Part shown: positions 1 to 8,068 of the stretch, one piece after another | Position numbering within the stretch: the stretch's first letter is position 1 | Layout: each line of letters starts with the position of its first letter | From: Brenneria corticis | GTDB lineage: Bacteria; Pseudomonadota; Gammaproteobacteria; Enterobacterales; Enterobacteriaceae | Assembly (NCBI RefSeq): GCF_003115855.1 | Contig: NZ_KZ819093.1 | Coordinates: forward strand, 1-64,000 | Reading direction: 5' to 3' | Length of the DNA stretch: 64,000 bases | Translations under genes and position numbers: made by a program | Notes under the pieces: model-generated | Seen by the model: the letters and a program-made list of their open reading frames with translations, nothing else | Database searches by the model: none | Told to the model about the DNA's origin: nothing

Positions 1-12
1 CTTATAAAACAA

Positions 13-37
13 GAACCCCACGGAAAATGTGGGGTTC
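13..37. terminator. Hairpin, possible terminator arm
   Basis: GAACCCCA and TGGGGTTC form a perfect 8-bp stem around a 9-base loop. No T-run follows directly, but a second, classical terminator hairpin starts 13 bases later, so the two probably work in tandem for a gene ending left of the window. Confidence 0.45.
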
Positions 38-50
38 GTCAGCAATCTGG

Positions 51-73
51 GGCCGCGTATGCGGCCTTTTTTT
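51..73 (+). terminator. Rho-independent terminator
   Basis: GGCCGC-GTAT-GCGGCC is a perfect 6-bp GC stem with a four-base loop, followed at once by seven Ts. This is a textbook intrinsic terminator reading rightward. It should end a transcript entering from left of the window and insulate the 419 operon. Confidence 0.85.
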
Positions 74-113
74 ATGGCGGGCGTACTTGCCCGTCATAAA
101 AAAAGCTGCCGCA

Positions 114-178
114 ATCGCCTCATGCTTTCACCTCACTACTCCGGCTCATACCATGAGGCGATATCGTGAAGTGAAAGC
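114..178. repeat. Two interleaved long inverted repeats
   Basis: ATCGCCTCATG (114-124) pairs perfectly with CATGAGGCGAT (152-162). GCTTTCACCTCAC (124-136) pairs with GTGAAGTGAAAGC (166-178) with one mismatch. The two stems interleave (left A, left B, right A, right B). Left A and left B abut with no linker, so both full stems can hardly form in one RNA molecule. They would be alternative hairpins, or paired protein sites in DNA. No gene is seen from 74 to 418; a frame at 27-272 runs through the terminator and has no other support. Confidence 0.6.
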
Positions 179-333
179 TGACGTAGGAGAAATAATTGTT
201 TTGGATAAACCAGCAATCAACAACAGGGATAGTTGGTTGCTGCTGCTGGGTCAAAAACAGATAAACATCTAGTAACAGCGCATTGTGAGTATCGGATTAC
301 CGTCCGTCGCCCCTCATATCTCCTCTCTTTAGC

Positions 334-384
334 GTTCTTTTTAAAGAACCACTTCTTGACGACAACAAAATTTGTTCGTTATAT
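334..384 (+). promoter_or_regulatory. Promoter with operator dyads for the XRE-azlCD operon
   Basis: TTGACG (356-361) and TTATAT (379-384) are separated by 17 bp, a good sigma-70 promoter for the gene at 419. A perfect dyad GTTCTTT-TT-AAAGAAC (334-349) lies just upstream of the -35. A second, AACAAA-A-TTTGTT (364-376), fills the -35/-10 spacer. TTGTTC recurs at 372-377 and 394-399. A dyad inside the spacer is a typical repressor position, so the XRE protein encoded next probably controls its own operon; this is inference. Confidence 0.6.
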
Positions 385-418
385 TGAATTAAATTGTTCT
401 GTATAAGGAACCCCATTC

Positions 419-2410
419 ATGGACACTTTCTCCACTCTAGCCAGTGAATTCCGTACTTCCGTTTCAGTTAACCTTACTAAAGTCAGGCAGACCAGAGGTA
501 TGACTTTGTCAGGCTTGGCGGAAGTTAGTGGTATAGGTAAAGCGACCTTATCAGGCATCGAAGCCGGTCGCGGCAACCCAACTATTGAAACTGTTTGGAA
601 ATTGGCCAGGGCATTAGATGTTCCATTTGGCGAACTTATTGACGCTGATAATGAGCAAACTGTTGATTCGGTTTCCGAAGGCGTCAGTGTTCGACTCATT
701 AATCGACAAAATACACCGCGGGTGATAGAGACCTATATCATGGAGCTGGCACCACGCACTAAGCGTTATGCTGATAGTCATATGACAGGAGTGGAAGAAA
801 GCGTAGTAGTGCTCAAAGGGCAGGTGCTGGTAGGGCAAAGTACTGCCCCGGTGTTCCGTTCGACTGGACAGAGCTATAGCTTCAAAGGTGATAGCCAGCA
901 CCTTTACCAAAGTTTAGGCGAACCCTGTTCGCTGATGGTTAGCGTGATTTACCCTGTTTTATCAGAGATAACTCTGGGCGCGTATGACGTACAACGCGAC
1001 TGGCCTCAGACCGAAGAAGACTGGACCGGATTGAAGCAACAAGCCGACCGTATGGCTCTAGAGAGTCGCCAGGGAGTGAACGCGGTGCGTCTTAGTTTCA
1101 AACAGTTTCCTGTTGATAAACCATCTGCGTTTTCCCAATTGATGCAGAAGCTGGATGTGCCTGCGTTTTCTGGAGCATCAGGTTCACAGACATTTATTGT
1201 CGATGAGCAAGGGCTGATGCTGATTTATCTCTCTCGACAAGGTAAGCATACGTTATTACCGTTGCCTAAGCTTAACAATCCGATGCTGCGACAAGCTGTA
1301 GAACTTTGTAACCGTAGCTATTCGTTGTGGAACCCTCTGGATGAATCCGAGATAGCGATATTGCGTGAGCTTTCTCAGAGTAAATTGGTGTGTTTGTCTA
1401 CTCTGGCTGCGGAGTCTTTGACCCGTCATGGTCATCCTGCTGTACCATTGCGGGCAGCACCTGCCTATGAACACACTGAAATGGTAGAAAAAAGCACTGA
1501 TGTAGTGCTATTTGAAGATCGGATCAATGTTGATGCCTATGCCGCTTACGAACTAGTGCATCCAGCCTATGCTAAGCAGTCTGTAGCTATTGCTCTGTAT
1601 CTGGAACAGATTTTTCAAGGACAGGCTGGACATATTCTTGATGTCGGCACCGGTCCCGGCTCACCGCTCAAGATGGTGTTGGAACTGATGCCGCAGTTGG
1701 AAGCCACAACAGTCGATCCGAGTGAAACAGCGTTTAATCATCTACAGAAACTTTTCAATGGATATGACAACGTTCACTCTCTGAAAGCCAGTATCACTGA
1801 ACTGTCCGTACCGGAGAATCCCTATTTGGCAGCAATTTCCGTTGGTGCTTCTCGCCATCATGATACATTCGATTTTCTGACGTCTGTTCGTCGTCAGCTC
1901 AAGCCGGATGGGGTATTTATTGTCTCCGATGAAATGATCTGTCAGTTCGGTGATGCTCGGGAACGTAAGCTGGCTTTGATTTCCCATCATTTACAGTACA
2001 TCGCTGATACACTGGCTCCAGTTCCTGTTGATGAGCTGGTTTCGCCGGAAGAATCTTTGATCCGAGCCATCCAGCATAATGTGCCGCTGGCTCTGTTTGA
2101 AGCTCGTACTGGCGATTTGGCGAGAGCCGAATATCGTTGCCGTAATTTGCTTGAATTACTGGAAAAATTGGTATTGCCTACTCAATCTGGTCATCCGTTA
2201 CTTGCGTTTTACCGATTACATTTTCTGGAATTAGAAGCATTAGTCGCTGGCCTGGATTATGAGGTTGAACAGAAAACCCACCCGCGCTGTTTTACTGATT
2301 TAGCTTGTTCCGCTGGTTTTGACATCAGCTACCATCAGCGGCTGTATGCCACCTGTGGTCGGGATGAATGGGAGGCGGGGACGCACTTGTTTGTTCTCCG
2401 AGCATTATGA
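419..2410 (+). CDS. XRE HTH-cupin-methyltransferase fusion regulator
   Basis: The 663-residue protein joins three recognisable parts. Residues about 15-75 are a Cro/C1-type helix-turn-helix of the SutR/PuuR style. Residues about 105-185 look like a small cupin sensor domain. Residues about 375-663 are a class I SAM-dependent methyltransferase with motif I ILDVGTGPG near residue 405. Residues 200-370 match nothing I recognise. HTH-cupin regulators normally end near 190 residues, so the large C-terminal enzyme is the odd feature. The start is preceded by AAGGAA. The stop overlaps the azlC start (ATGA), so the protein is translationally coupled to a branched-chain amino acid exporter and probably regulates it. 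The methyl acceptor is unknown. The codon and base composition are more AT-rich than the glnHPQ block, which suggests transfer. Confidence 0.75.
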   Translation: MDTFSTLASEFRTSVSVNLTKVRQTRGMTLSGLAEVSGIGKATLSGIEAGRGNPTIETVWKLARALDVPFGELIDADNEQTVDSVSEGVSVRLINRQNTPRVIETYIMELAPRTKRYADSHMTGVEESVVVLKGQVLVGQSTAPVFRSTGQSYSFKGDSQHLYQSLGEPCSLMVSVIYPVLSEITLGAYDVQRDWPQTEEDWTGLKQQADRMALESRQGVNAVRLSFKQFPVDKPSAFSQLMQKLDVPAFSGASGSQTFIVDEQGLMLIYLSRQGKHTLLPLPKLNNPMLRQAVELCNRSYSLWNPLDESEIAILRELSQSKLVCLSTLAAESLTRHGHPAVPLRAAPAYEHTEMVEKSTDVVLFEDRINVDAYAAYELVHPAYAKQSVAIALYLEQIFQGQAGHILDVGTGPGSPLKMVLELMPQLEATTVDPSETAFNHLQKLFNGYDNVHSLKASITELSVPENPYLAAISVGASRHHDTFDFLTSVRRQLKPDGVFIVSDEMICQFGDARERKLALISHHLQYIADTLAPVPVDELVSPEESLIRAIQHNVPLALFEARTGDLARAEYRCRNLLELLEKLVLPTQSGHPLLAFYRLHFLELEALVAGLDYEVEQKTHPRCFTDLACSAGFDISYHQRLYATCGRDEWEAGTHLFVLRAL

Positions 2411-3111
2411 TGACTCAGACCAAGGTGCGATGGGGGGCTATCAGAGCATCATTGCCGATTGTTACCGGCTATCTCCCCATTGCCTTTGCCTTCGGCATGG
2501 CTGGGGTTGTAAATGGATTACCGCCTTCTCTCCTCCTTGGTATGTCTGCATTTATTTTTGCTGGAGCCAGCCAGTTCGTACTGTTGGCAGCTATCCACTC
2601 TGGTGCTTCTTGGCTATTGGTACTGGGCCTATGCGCTTTAATGGATGCTAGGCATTTATTGTATGGCGCAGTACTGATCCCCAAATTGCCGGATGGTCTC
2701 CGGCAACAGTTGGTGACGGCTTTCACCCTGACTGATGAGGTGTTTGCCACCGCGTTGGTCAGAATGTTGGCAGTGGAAAAAAAACAGAGAAATCTTTGGC
2801 TAGGTTGGCTAGGCCTCAGCAGCTATTTGTCATGGTTGTTGGGTACTGCACTCGGCGCTTTTGCAGGTGTCAGGCTCAGCCAGAGCGTACCTCTCTTAGC
2901 TGAAGCTATGCCATTTGCTTTGCCAGCACTGTTTATAGTACTGGTTTATGAAAGTTTTAATCGCTCATCTCAATTACCGATCGTTATTTCAGCGTTTGCC
3001 GCCTCTTTTTGCTATTTACAAGGGATGACGGCGCTGGCGTTATTGGCCGGTGCGGTATGTGGCTGTGGAGCAGTGCTCATAAGGAGTAAGTATCATGATG
3101 TTGTCGTCTGA
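2407..3111 (+). CDS. azlC: AzlC-family branched-chain amino acid exporter, large subunit
   Basis: The 234-residue polytopic membrane protein begins MMTQTKVRWGAIRAS and carries the AzlC features: an early GYLPIAFAFGMA helix, a FAGASQFV segment and LMDARHLLYGA. AzlC (YgaZ-like) works with AzlD (YgaH-like) to export valine and other branched-chain amino acids across the inner membrane. I placed the start at 2407, not further upstream, because that ATG overlaps the stop of the regulator by four bases and gives the usual family length. The ATG at 2410 is an equally possible start. Confidence 0.88.
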   Translation: MMTQTKVRWGAIRASLPIVTGYLPIAFAFGMAGVVNGLPPSLLLGMSAFIFAGASQFVLLAAIHSGASWLLVLGLCALMDARHLLYGAVLIPKLPDGLRQQLVTAFTLTDEVFATALVRMLAVEKKQRNLWLGWLGLSSYLSWLLGTALGAFAGVRLSQSVPLLAEAMPFALPALFIVLVYESFNRSSQLPIVISAFAASFCYLQGMTALALLAGAVCGCGAVLIRSKYHDVVV

Positions 3112-3457
3112 TTTGGCTTGGATTGCGGTAATCGGCATGGCTCTTATTACCTACCTTACCCGAGCCTTGCCTTTTGCGATCAGAAAAAAAAGCAAGGCAA
3201 ATACAGGTGAACGGGGAAATGGCTCACCGGTACTAGCGGCGTTAGGTCCGTCATTATTAGCAGCAATCACTGTTGTGACCGTTATTCCCGGTTTACGGGA
3301 CGCAATAGAGATCGGTATCTCATCGCAATTAAGTTACTTAGTAGGCGTGGTGACAACATTGTTAATACTAAGGTTGTCGAATAATTCAGGAGTGGCCGTT
3401 ATATCTGGAGTGGGCGCGTACGCATGCATTTTTTACCTAACTTCAATGTTAAGGTGA
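3095..3457 (+). CDS. azlD: AzlD-family branched-chain amino acid exporter, small subunit
   Basis: This 120-residue protein with about four hydrophobic helices contains the AzlD signature ALITYLTRALPFA near residue 20. It is the partner of AzlC. AAGGAG ends eight bases before the first ATG, and the gene overlaps the end of azlC by 17 bases, as in most azlCD pairs. A lysine-rich, polar stretch (residues about 30-45) joins the first two helices. No gene follows it on this strand before glnH. Confidence 0.88.
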   Translation: MMLSSDLAWIAVIGMALITYLTRALPFAIRKKSKANTGERGNGSPVLAALGPSLLAAITVVTVIPGLRDAIEIGISSQLSYLVGVVTTLLILRLSNNSGVAVISGVGAYACIFYLTSMLR

Positions 3458-3578
3458 AATAAAAGATAATGTCATTTTGTAACTTTTACAGAGAGCCGCA
3501 ATCCCTATCATTATTATAGGAATCTGAGGGGATCCCTCTGCCTCCCTGTGTTTTTTATGCCAGCGTTTCTGCCTCCCA

Positions 3579-3821
3579 CTATCGCCGCATCGCGACTGGC
3601 GTACCATCCCCCAAATCAATGCTCAAAAAATTAACGCCCGCCCCCAATAATCCTCCACTACGCCAAACAACGGTTGTGTCCGCCGCACAAATTGGTTAAT
3701 CATAACCACGCCCTGCATAAACGGCTATGGGGCGATAAACCATGCCGTTGGCTCGGTCATTAAGCGGAAATAGCGGGTGAAACACAGCATTCTGTAAGCA
3801 ACCTTCTGTTCTAACAGGTTT
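3579..3821 (-). pseudogene. Decayed reading frame, origin uncertain
   Basis: Read on the minus strand, one frame runs from about 3821 to a TAG at 3579-3581 with a single internal TAA at 3696-3698. The translation looks like real protein (for example PLNDRANGMVYRPIAVYAGR before the stop and GAGVNFLSIDLGDGTPVAMR after it). There is no credible start. I associate similar phrases with short Icd-like or Ash-like proteins near P4-type satellite phages, but only from memory. The rest of 3458-3894 holds a small hairpin (CCTAT/ATAGG near 3514-3530) and the untranslated leader of glnH. Confidence 0.4.
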
Positions 3822-3894
3822 TTATTCCAGAATATTATTGATATATGACCTGTCTGCCAAAAATTTCTCACAACGGATAATTAGGAAGGATTTA

Positions 3895-4638
3895 ATGAAA
3901 TCACTACTGAAAGCCTCTTTGGCCGCGTTGACGCTGACCCTGAGTATTTCCAGCCACGCGGCGGAGAAACAACTTATCGTCGCCACCGATACCGCCTTTG
4001 TTCCCTTTGAATTCAAGCAGGGCGACAAATATGTCGGTTTTGACATCGACCTGTGGGACGCCATCGCCAAACAGCTTAATGTAAGCTATACCCTGAAGCC
4101 GATGGATTTCGGCGGCATCATCCCCGCGCTGCAAACCCGTAATGTGGATCTGGCATTGGCGGGCATCACCATCACCGAAGAGCGCAAAAAGGCCATCGAC
4201 TTCTCCGACGGTTATTACAACAGCGGCCTGCTGGTGATGGTGAAGGCCGATAACGACGACATCAAGAGCGAGAAAGATCTGGCAGGAAAAGTGCTGGCGG
4301 TAAAAGGCGGCACCGGTTCGGTTGATTACGCCAAAGCGAATATCAAGACCAAAGATCTGCGTCAGTTCCCGAACATTGACAACGCCTATATGGAATTAGG
4401 CACCAACCGCGCCGACGCCGTGCTGCACGATACGCCGAACATCCTCTACTTCATTAAAACCGCCGGTAACGGCCAGTTCAAAGCCGTGGGCGACTCCATC
4501 AAGGCACAACAATACGGCATCGCTTTCCCGAAAGGCAGCGACCTGCGCGACAAAGTCAACGGCGCGCTGAAAACACTGCGGGAAAACGGCACCTATGCTG
4601 AAATCTACAAAAAGTGGTTTGGCGTAGAACCTAAGTAA
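3895..4638 (+). CDS. glnH: Glutamine ABC transporter periplasmic binding protein
   Basis: GlnH binds L-glutamine in the periplasm and delivers it to GlnPQ. The 247-residue product has an N-terminal signal peptide (MKSLLKASLAALTLTLSISSHA, cleaved before AEKQL) and the solute-binding family 3 pattern DTAFVPFEFKQGDKYVGFDIDLW. The length matches E. coli GlnH (248). The start at 3895 has AGGAAGGA just upstream; the frame is open further upstream but has no ribosome site there. I looked for a sigma-54 -24/-12 promoter with correct spacing and did not find one. It is the first gene of glnHPQ. Confidence 0.95.
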   Translation: MKSLLKASLAALTLTLSISSHAAEKQLIVATDTAFVPFEFKQGDKYVGFDIDLWDAIAKQLNVSYTLKPMDFGGIIPALQTRNVDLALAGITITEERKKAIDFSDGYYNSGLLVMVKADNDDIKSEKDLAGKVLAVKGGTGSVDYAKANIKTKDLRQFPNIDNAYMELGTNRADAVLHDTPNILYFIKTAGNGQFKAVGDSIKAQQYGIAFPKGSDLRDKVNGALKTLRENGTYAEIYKKWFGVEPK

Positions 4639-4664
4639 TTGCCGCTTTAATCTGGAGATATTCC

Positions 4665-5324
4665 ATGCAGTTTGACTGGAGCGCCATCTGGCCTTCTCTG
4701 CCTCTTTTGTTGGAAGGGGCGAAAATGACCCTGCTGATCTCGGTATTGGGTCTGCTGGGCGGCTTGGTTATCGGTGTTCTCGCGGGCTTTGCCCGCGCTT
4801 ACGGCGGCTGGTTTTCCAGCCGTATCGCACTGGTGTTTATTGAAATCATCCGCGGCACGCCGATCGTGGTGCAGGTGATGTTTATTTATTTCGCCCTGCC
4901 GATGATTTTCACCTCCGTACGCATCGATCCGTTCGCCGCCGCCGTGGTCACCATCATGATCAACTCCGGCGCCTACATCGCGGAAATCACCCGCGGCTCG
5001 GTGCTGTCGATTCACAATGGCTTCCGCGAGGCCGGACTGGCGCTGGGATTGTCCCGCCGGGATACGCTGCGCTATGTCATCGCGCCGCTGGCGCTGCGCC
5101 GTATGCTGCCTCCGCTGGGCAATCAGTGGATCATCAGCATCAAAGACACCTCGCTGTTTATCGTCATCGGCGTGGCGGAACTGACCCGTTCGGGTCAGGA
5201 AATCATCGCCGGCAATTTCCGCGCGCTGGAAATCTGGAGCGCGGTCGCGGTGATTTATCTGTTTATCACGCTGGTGCTCAGCTTCGTCCTGCGTCGTCTG
5301 GAAAGAAGACTTAAGATTATATGA
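4665..5324 (+). CDS. glnP: Glutamine ABC transporter permease
   Basis: GlnP forms the transmembrane channel of the glutamine importer. At 219 residues it has the E. coli length. The EAA loop is visible (FREAGLALGLSRRDTLRYVI, residues about 121-140), followed by ALRRMLPPLGNQWI, typical of the HisM/GlnP family. A GGAG site precedes the ATG by about nine bases. It lies 26 bases after glnH and overlaps glnQ by four (ATGA). Confidence 0.96.
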   Translation: MQFDWSAIWPSLPLLLEGAKMTLLISVLGLLGGLVIGVLAGFARAYGGWFSSRIALVFIEIIRGTPIVVQVMFIYFALPMIFTSVRIDPFAAAVVTIMINSGAYIAEITRGSVLSIHNGFREAGLALGLSRRDTLRYVIAPLALRRMLPPLGNQWIISIKDTSLFIVIGVAELTRSGQEIIAGNFRALEIWSAVAVIYLFITLVLSFVLRRLERRLKII

Positions 5325-6043
5325 TTGAATTTAAAAACGTTTCCAAACACTTTGGTCAAACCAAAGTTTTACACGACATCGATCTGAAAATTAATCAGGG
5401 TGAAGTGGTGGTGATTATCGGCCCTTCAGGCTCCGGTAAATCCACGCTGTTGCGCTGCATCAACAAGCTGGAAGAGATTACCAGCGGAGAGCTGATTGTC
5501 GACGGTCTGAGCGTTAGCGATCCCCGGGTCGATGAGCGGCTGATCCGTCAGGAAGCCGGGATGGTATTTCAGCAGTTCTACCTGTTTCCGCATCTTACCG
5601 CGCTGGAAAACGTGGCGTTCGGCCCTATCCGGGTGCGCGGCGCCAGTAAAGCGCAGGCGGAAAAGCTGGCGCGGGAGCTGCTGGCGAAAGTGGGACTGTC
5701 TGAAAGGGGGCATCACTATCCGTCCGAACTTTCCGGCGGTCAGCAGCAGCGCGTCGCCATTGCGCGCGCCTTGGCGGTGAAACCTAAGCTGATGCTGTTC
5801 GATGAACCGACCTCGGCGCTGGATCCCGAGCTGCGCCATGAGGTGCTGACGGTGATGAAGGATTTGGCGGAAGAAGGGATGACCATGGTTATCGTTACCC
5901 ACGAGGTGGGGTTTGCGCATAAGGTGGCTTCGCGCCTGATCTTTATCGATAAGGGCCGCATTGCCGAAGATGGCGACCCGGAAACGCTGATTGGCAACCC
6001 GCCGAGCGATCGCCTGCGCGAGTTTTTACAGCACGTATCCTGA
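5321..6043 (+). CDS. glnQ: Glutamine ABC transporter ATP-binding protein
   Basis: GlnQ is the cytoplasmic ATPase of the glutamine importer. The 240-residue protein shows Walker A GPSGSGKST (about residue 35), the Q-loop in MVFQQFYLFPHLT, the signature LSGGQQQR and Walker B LMLFDEPTSALD, then the switch histidine in VTHEVGF. Its ATG overlaps the glnP stop. It ends the glnHPQ operon and faces the convergent M3 peptidase gene across about 150 bases of hairpin-rich sequence. Confidence 0.96.
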   Translation: MIEFKNVSKHFGQTKVLHDIDLKINQGEVVVIIGPSGSGKSTLLRCINKLEEITSGELIVDGLSVSDPRVDERLIRQEAGMVFQQFYLFPHLTALENVAFGPIRVRGASKAQAEKLARELLAKVGLSERGHHYPSELSGGQQQRVAIARALAVKPKLMLFDEPTSALDPELRHEVLTVMKDLAEEGMTMVIVTHEVGFAHKVASRLIFIDKGRIAEDGDPETLIGNPPSDRLREFLQHVS

Positions 6044-6102
6044 CAAAAGGAGGTTGCAGACAAATTCGTCTGTGAACCTGAGATACACGGGCCTACCGTA
6101 CC

Positions 6103-6180
6103 GAGGGGCACTACGGCCCCTCGCCACGCTCTCCCTAATATCGAACTTTGTTAATGGTCTGAAAGGGGGAATTCCCCCCT
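6103..6180. terminator. Hairpins between convergent glnQ and peptidase genes
   Basis: GAGGGGC (6103-6109) pairs with GCCCCTC (6116-6122), and AGGGGG-AATT-CCCCCCT (6164-6180) forms a second strong stem. Only short T tracts follow either stem, on the minus side. They sit in the gap between convergent genes and probably end transcription from both sides. Confidence 0.45.
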
Positions 6181-6192
6181 CTTCCATCCCTG

Positions 6193-8052
6193 TTACCGAT
6201 CATATTCCCGTTCGATAAACGCGGCGAAATCCCGGCACATCACCTCGTCACCCTGCTGATTATCGGCAATCACCCGGCTGCCGTCGACAATCCGGATGCG
6301 GGCGGCCAGGTCGAAATCCGCCGCGGGCAGCGGACGCTGCGACGCCTGCTCGATGGCGGCTTCCGCCCGCTGCCAGGCCTCTTCCACCGTCAGGTTGCAC
6401 GCCTGCGCCAGATAAGCGGGGTTGAAACCTTCGCCCGTCAGACTGCGCAAGGTATCATCATGGCTGACGCTATTGCCGGGCAGCCAGTAATGCCGCGCCA
6501 GGTCGGGGCCGATCGCCGCATTGTCGCTCAGATAACCGTCCCGCTGCAGGAAGTAATGCCGCGTTTGCTCCACCGCCATCAGCGCCAGCAGATATCCCTG
6601 ATAGGAACAGGCAGACTCCATCGACAGCAGATGGGGGATCGCCAGCGTGGGCCGCGGACTGCCGCCAATCCCCAGAATGCGTTGTTCGATATCCCGCGCC
6701 AGTTTGGTTATCGCCTCCGGCGTGCGCTGCTCGTCGCTCCAGGAATAGAGTTCCCACTCAAAATAGGGCACCAGCAGAATATGGCGCTCGTTAAATGCGC
6801 GCATCGGCTGGCGCGTGCGGATATCGGCGCGGATAAGCTCATCGGGGATGACCTCACCCTGCCGGTTTTTCGCATAGCGTTTCAGCCAGTCGGCATCGTG
6901 CAGCAGGCTGTCGCAGAACATGGACTGCGTCTCCGCGTAAGCCATGGAGGTCGGCGGAAACTCCTGTGAAAAACAGGGGGCGTTCTGGCGAATATTGGCG
7001 AAATGCGCGGCGTGTCCGCCCTCATGGAACAGGGTATTGATGCCGCTGGCACCGCTGCCGACCTGATCCGGCTTCGCCAGGCTGGTAAAATTAATCCGCG
7101 CCGGGATCCACTCTCCCTGCTGAAAAAACGGCGGCACCGGGCCGTGCATAAAGCCATTTTCGTACTTGCCCTTGCGCACCAACAGGTCGAGCTGCATTTC
7201 CGCCCCGTTAAAGCCGATATGCAGACGCTTGAAACTGTTTAACCAGCGTTCCAGCGAGGCGGAGAACGGGAAATAGGGATCAAGCTGACGGGTTACGTCG
7301 CCGGCGCTGGCATAGCGAATATTCCAAGGCTGTAACGCCTGCGGCCCTTTTGCGGCGGCCAACTCCTTCAGGCTGCGGGCGTTCGCCTCCCAGGTTTGCT
7401 TTTCGAACGGATCGAGAATGGCGAAAAGCTGTTCCGGGGTCATCCGCTCGGTTTTATTCACCTTGTAATCGAAATAGTTGCGGTATCCCATCTGGCGGGC
7501 AAAGCGGTTGCGCAGGCCGATCAGCTCCGGGAAGCCGTTACGCAGCAGCCATTGTTCCAGATCCCGCAGCGCCTGTTGCGAGCTCTGCCGATACGCTTCG
7601 GTATCATTCGTCGCCTGGTTGGTCAGCAGTTCGCCCAATGATGCCGCGACCCGCTCGCCGTTGGCGTCCAGATGCGTCATTTCATAGCCTTTGCGCTTGG
7701 CGTACAGCGCGCTTTCCGCCGCGATGATCTCATCCATCAGCGCCTGCGCCTTGGCATCTTCAATCACGTTGCAGTCAAAAAAGCGATACCACCCGCGCAG
7801 ACCGTGCAGCAACGCCCGCTGGTCGTCATTCGCCGGGCTATTTTCCAGCGCGGCAAGATGATCGCGTAATTCAACCAGCCGCTGCGGCTGGGCGATAAAA
7901 CGTTTATAAGCGCTTTCCGCCGCGGAAAAACGGGCCGATACCTCCTCGTCCCCGGTTCCCATATACAGTTGCCAGAACAGATCTTCTTTGGTTTGGTGAA
8001 CCGCCAGATAGTCGCGGTTCAGCGCATTAAAATAATCCACAGCCTGTTGCAT
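6193..8052 (-). CDS. M3-family zinc oligopeptidase
   Basis: The 619-residue protein contains the gluzincin zinc motif HEGGHAAH at about residues 343-350 and the downstream FPPTSMAYAETQSMFCDSL helix that supplies the third zinc ligand (glutamate). This places it in the M3 (thimet oligopeptidase/PepF-like) family, which cleaves short peptides in the cytoplasm. There is no signal peptide. The start at 8052 follows a GAGAGAAAG site and lies 16 bases after the ybiB stop, so it is probably cotranscribed with ybiB. The standard E. coli gene order has no M3 peptidase here, so this is an insertion in the dinG-ybiB neighbourhood. It is longer than a typical PepF N-domain-lacking form, and the exact subfamily is unsure. 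Confidence 0.87.
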   Translation of the reverse strand: MQQAVDYFNALNRDYLAVHQTKEDLFWQLYMGTGDEEVSARFSAAESAYKRFIAQPQRLVELRDHLAALENSPANDDQRALLHGLRGWYRFFDCNVIEDAKAQALMDEIIAAESALYAKRKGYEMTHLDANGERVAASLGELLTNQATNDTEAYRQSSQQALRDLEQWLLRNGFPELIGLRNRFARQMGYRNYFDYKVNKTERMTPEQLFAILDPFEKQTWEANARSLKELAAAKGPQALQPWNIRYASAGDVTRQLDPYFPFSASLERWLNSFKRLHIGFNGAEMQLDLLVRKGKYENGFMHGPVPPFFQQGEWIPARINFTSLAKPDQVGSGASGINTLFHEGGHAAHFANIRQNAPCFSQEFPPTSMAYAETQSMFCDSLLHDADWLKRYAKNRQGEVIPDELIRADIRTRQPMRAFNERHILLVPYFEWELYSWSDEQRTPEAITKLARDIEQRILGIGGSPRPTLAIPHLLSMESACSYQGYLLALMAVEQTRHYFLQRDGYLSDNAAIGPDLARHYWLPGNSVSHDDTLRSLTGEGFNPAYLAQACNLTVEEAWQRAEAAIEQASQRPLPAADFDLAARIRIVDGSRVIADNQQGDEVMCRDFAAFIEREYDR

Positions 8053-8068
8053 GATTGCTTTCTCTCTC

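Noticed and set aside
114..178. H-type pseudoknot from the two interleaved stems
   Set aside because: The left arms abut with no bases to cross the second stem, so both full stems cannot coexist; alternative hairpins are more realistic.
27..272. 81-codon plus-strand frame at the left edge
   Set aside because: It runs through a classical terminator and the interleaved repeats, has no ribosome site, and its translation has no protein-like pattern.
3720..3894. Sigma-54 promoter before glnH
   Set aside because: GG and GC pairs were found (for example near 3730 and 3750) but none with the required ten-base spacing.
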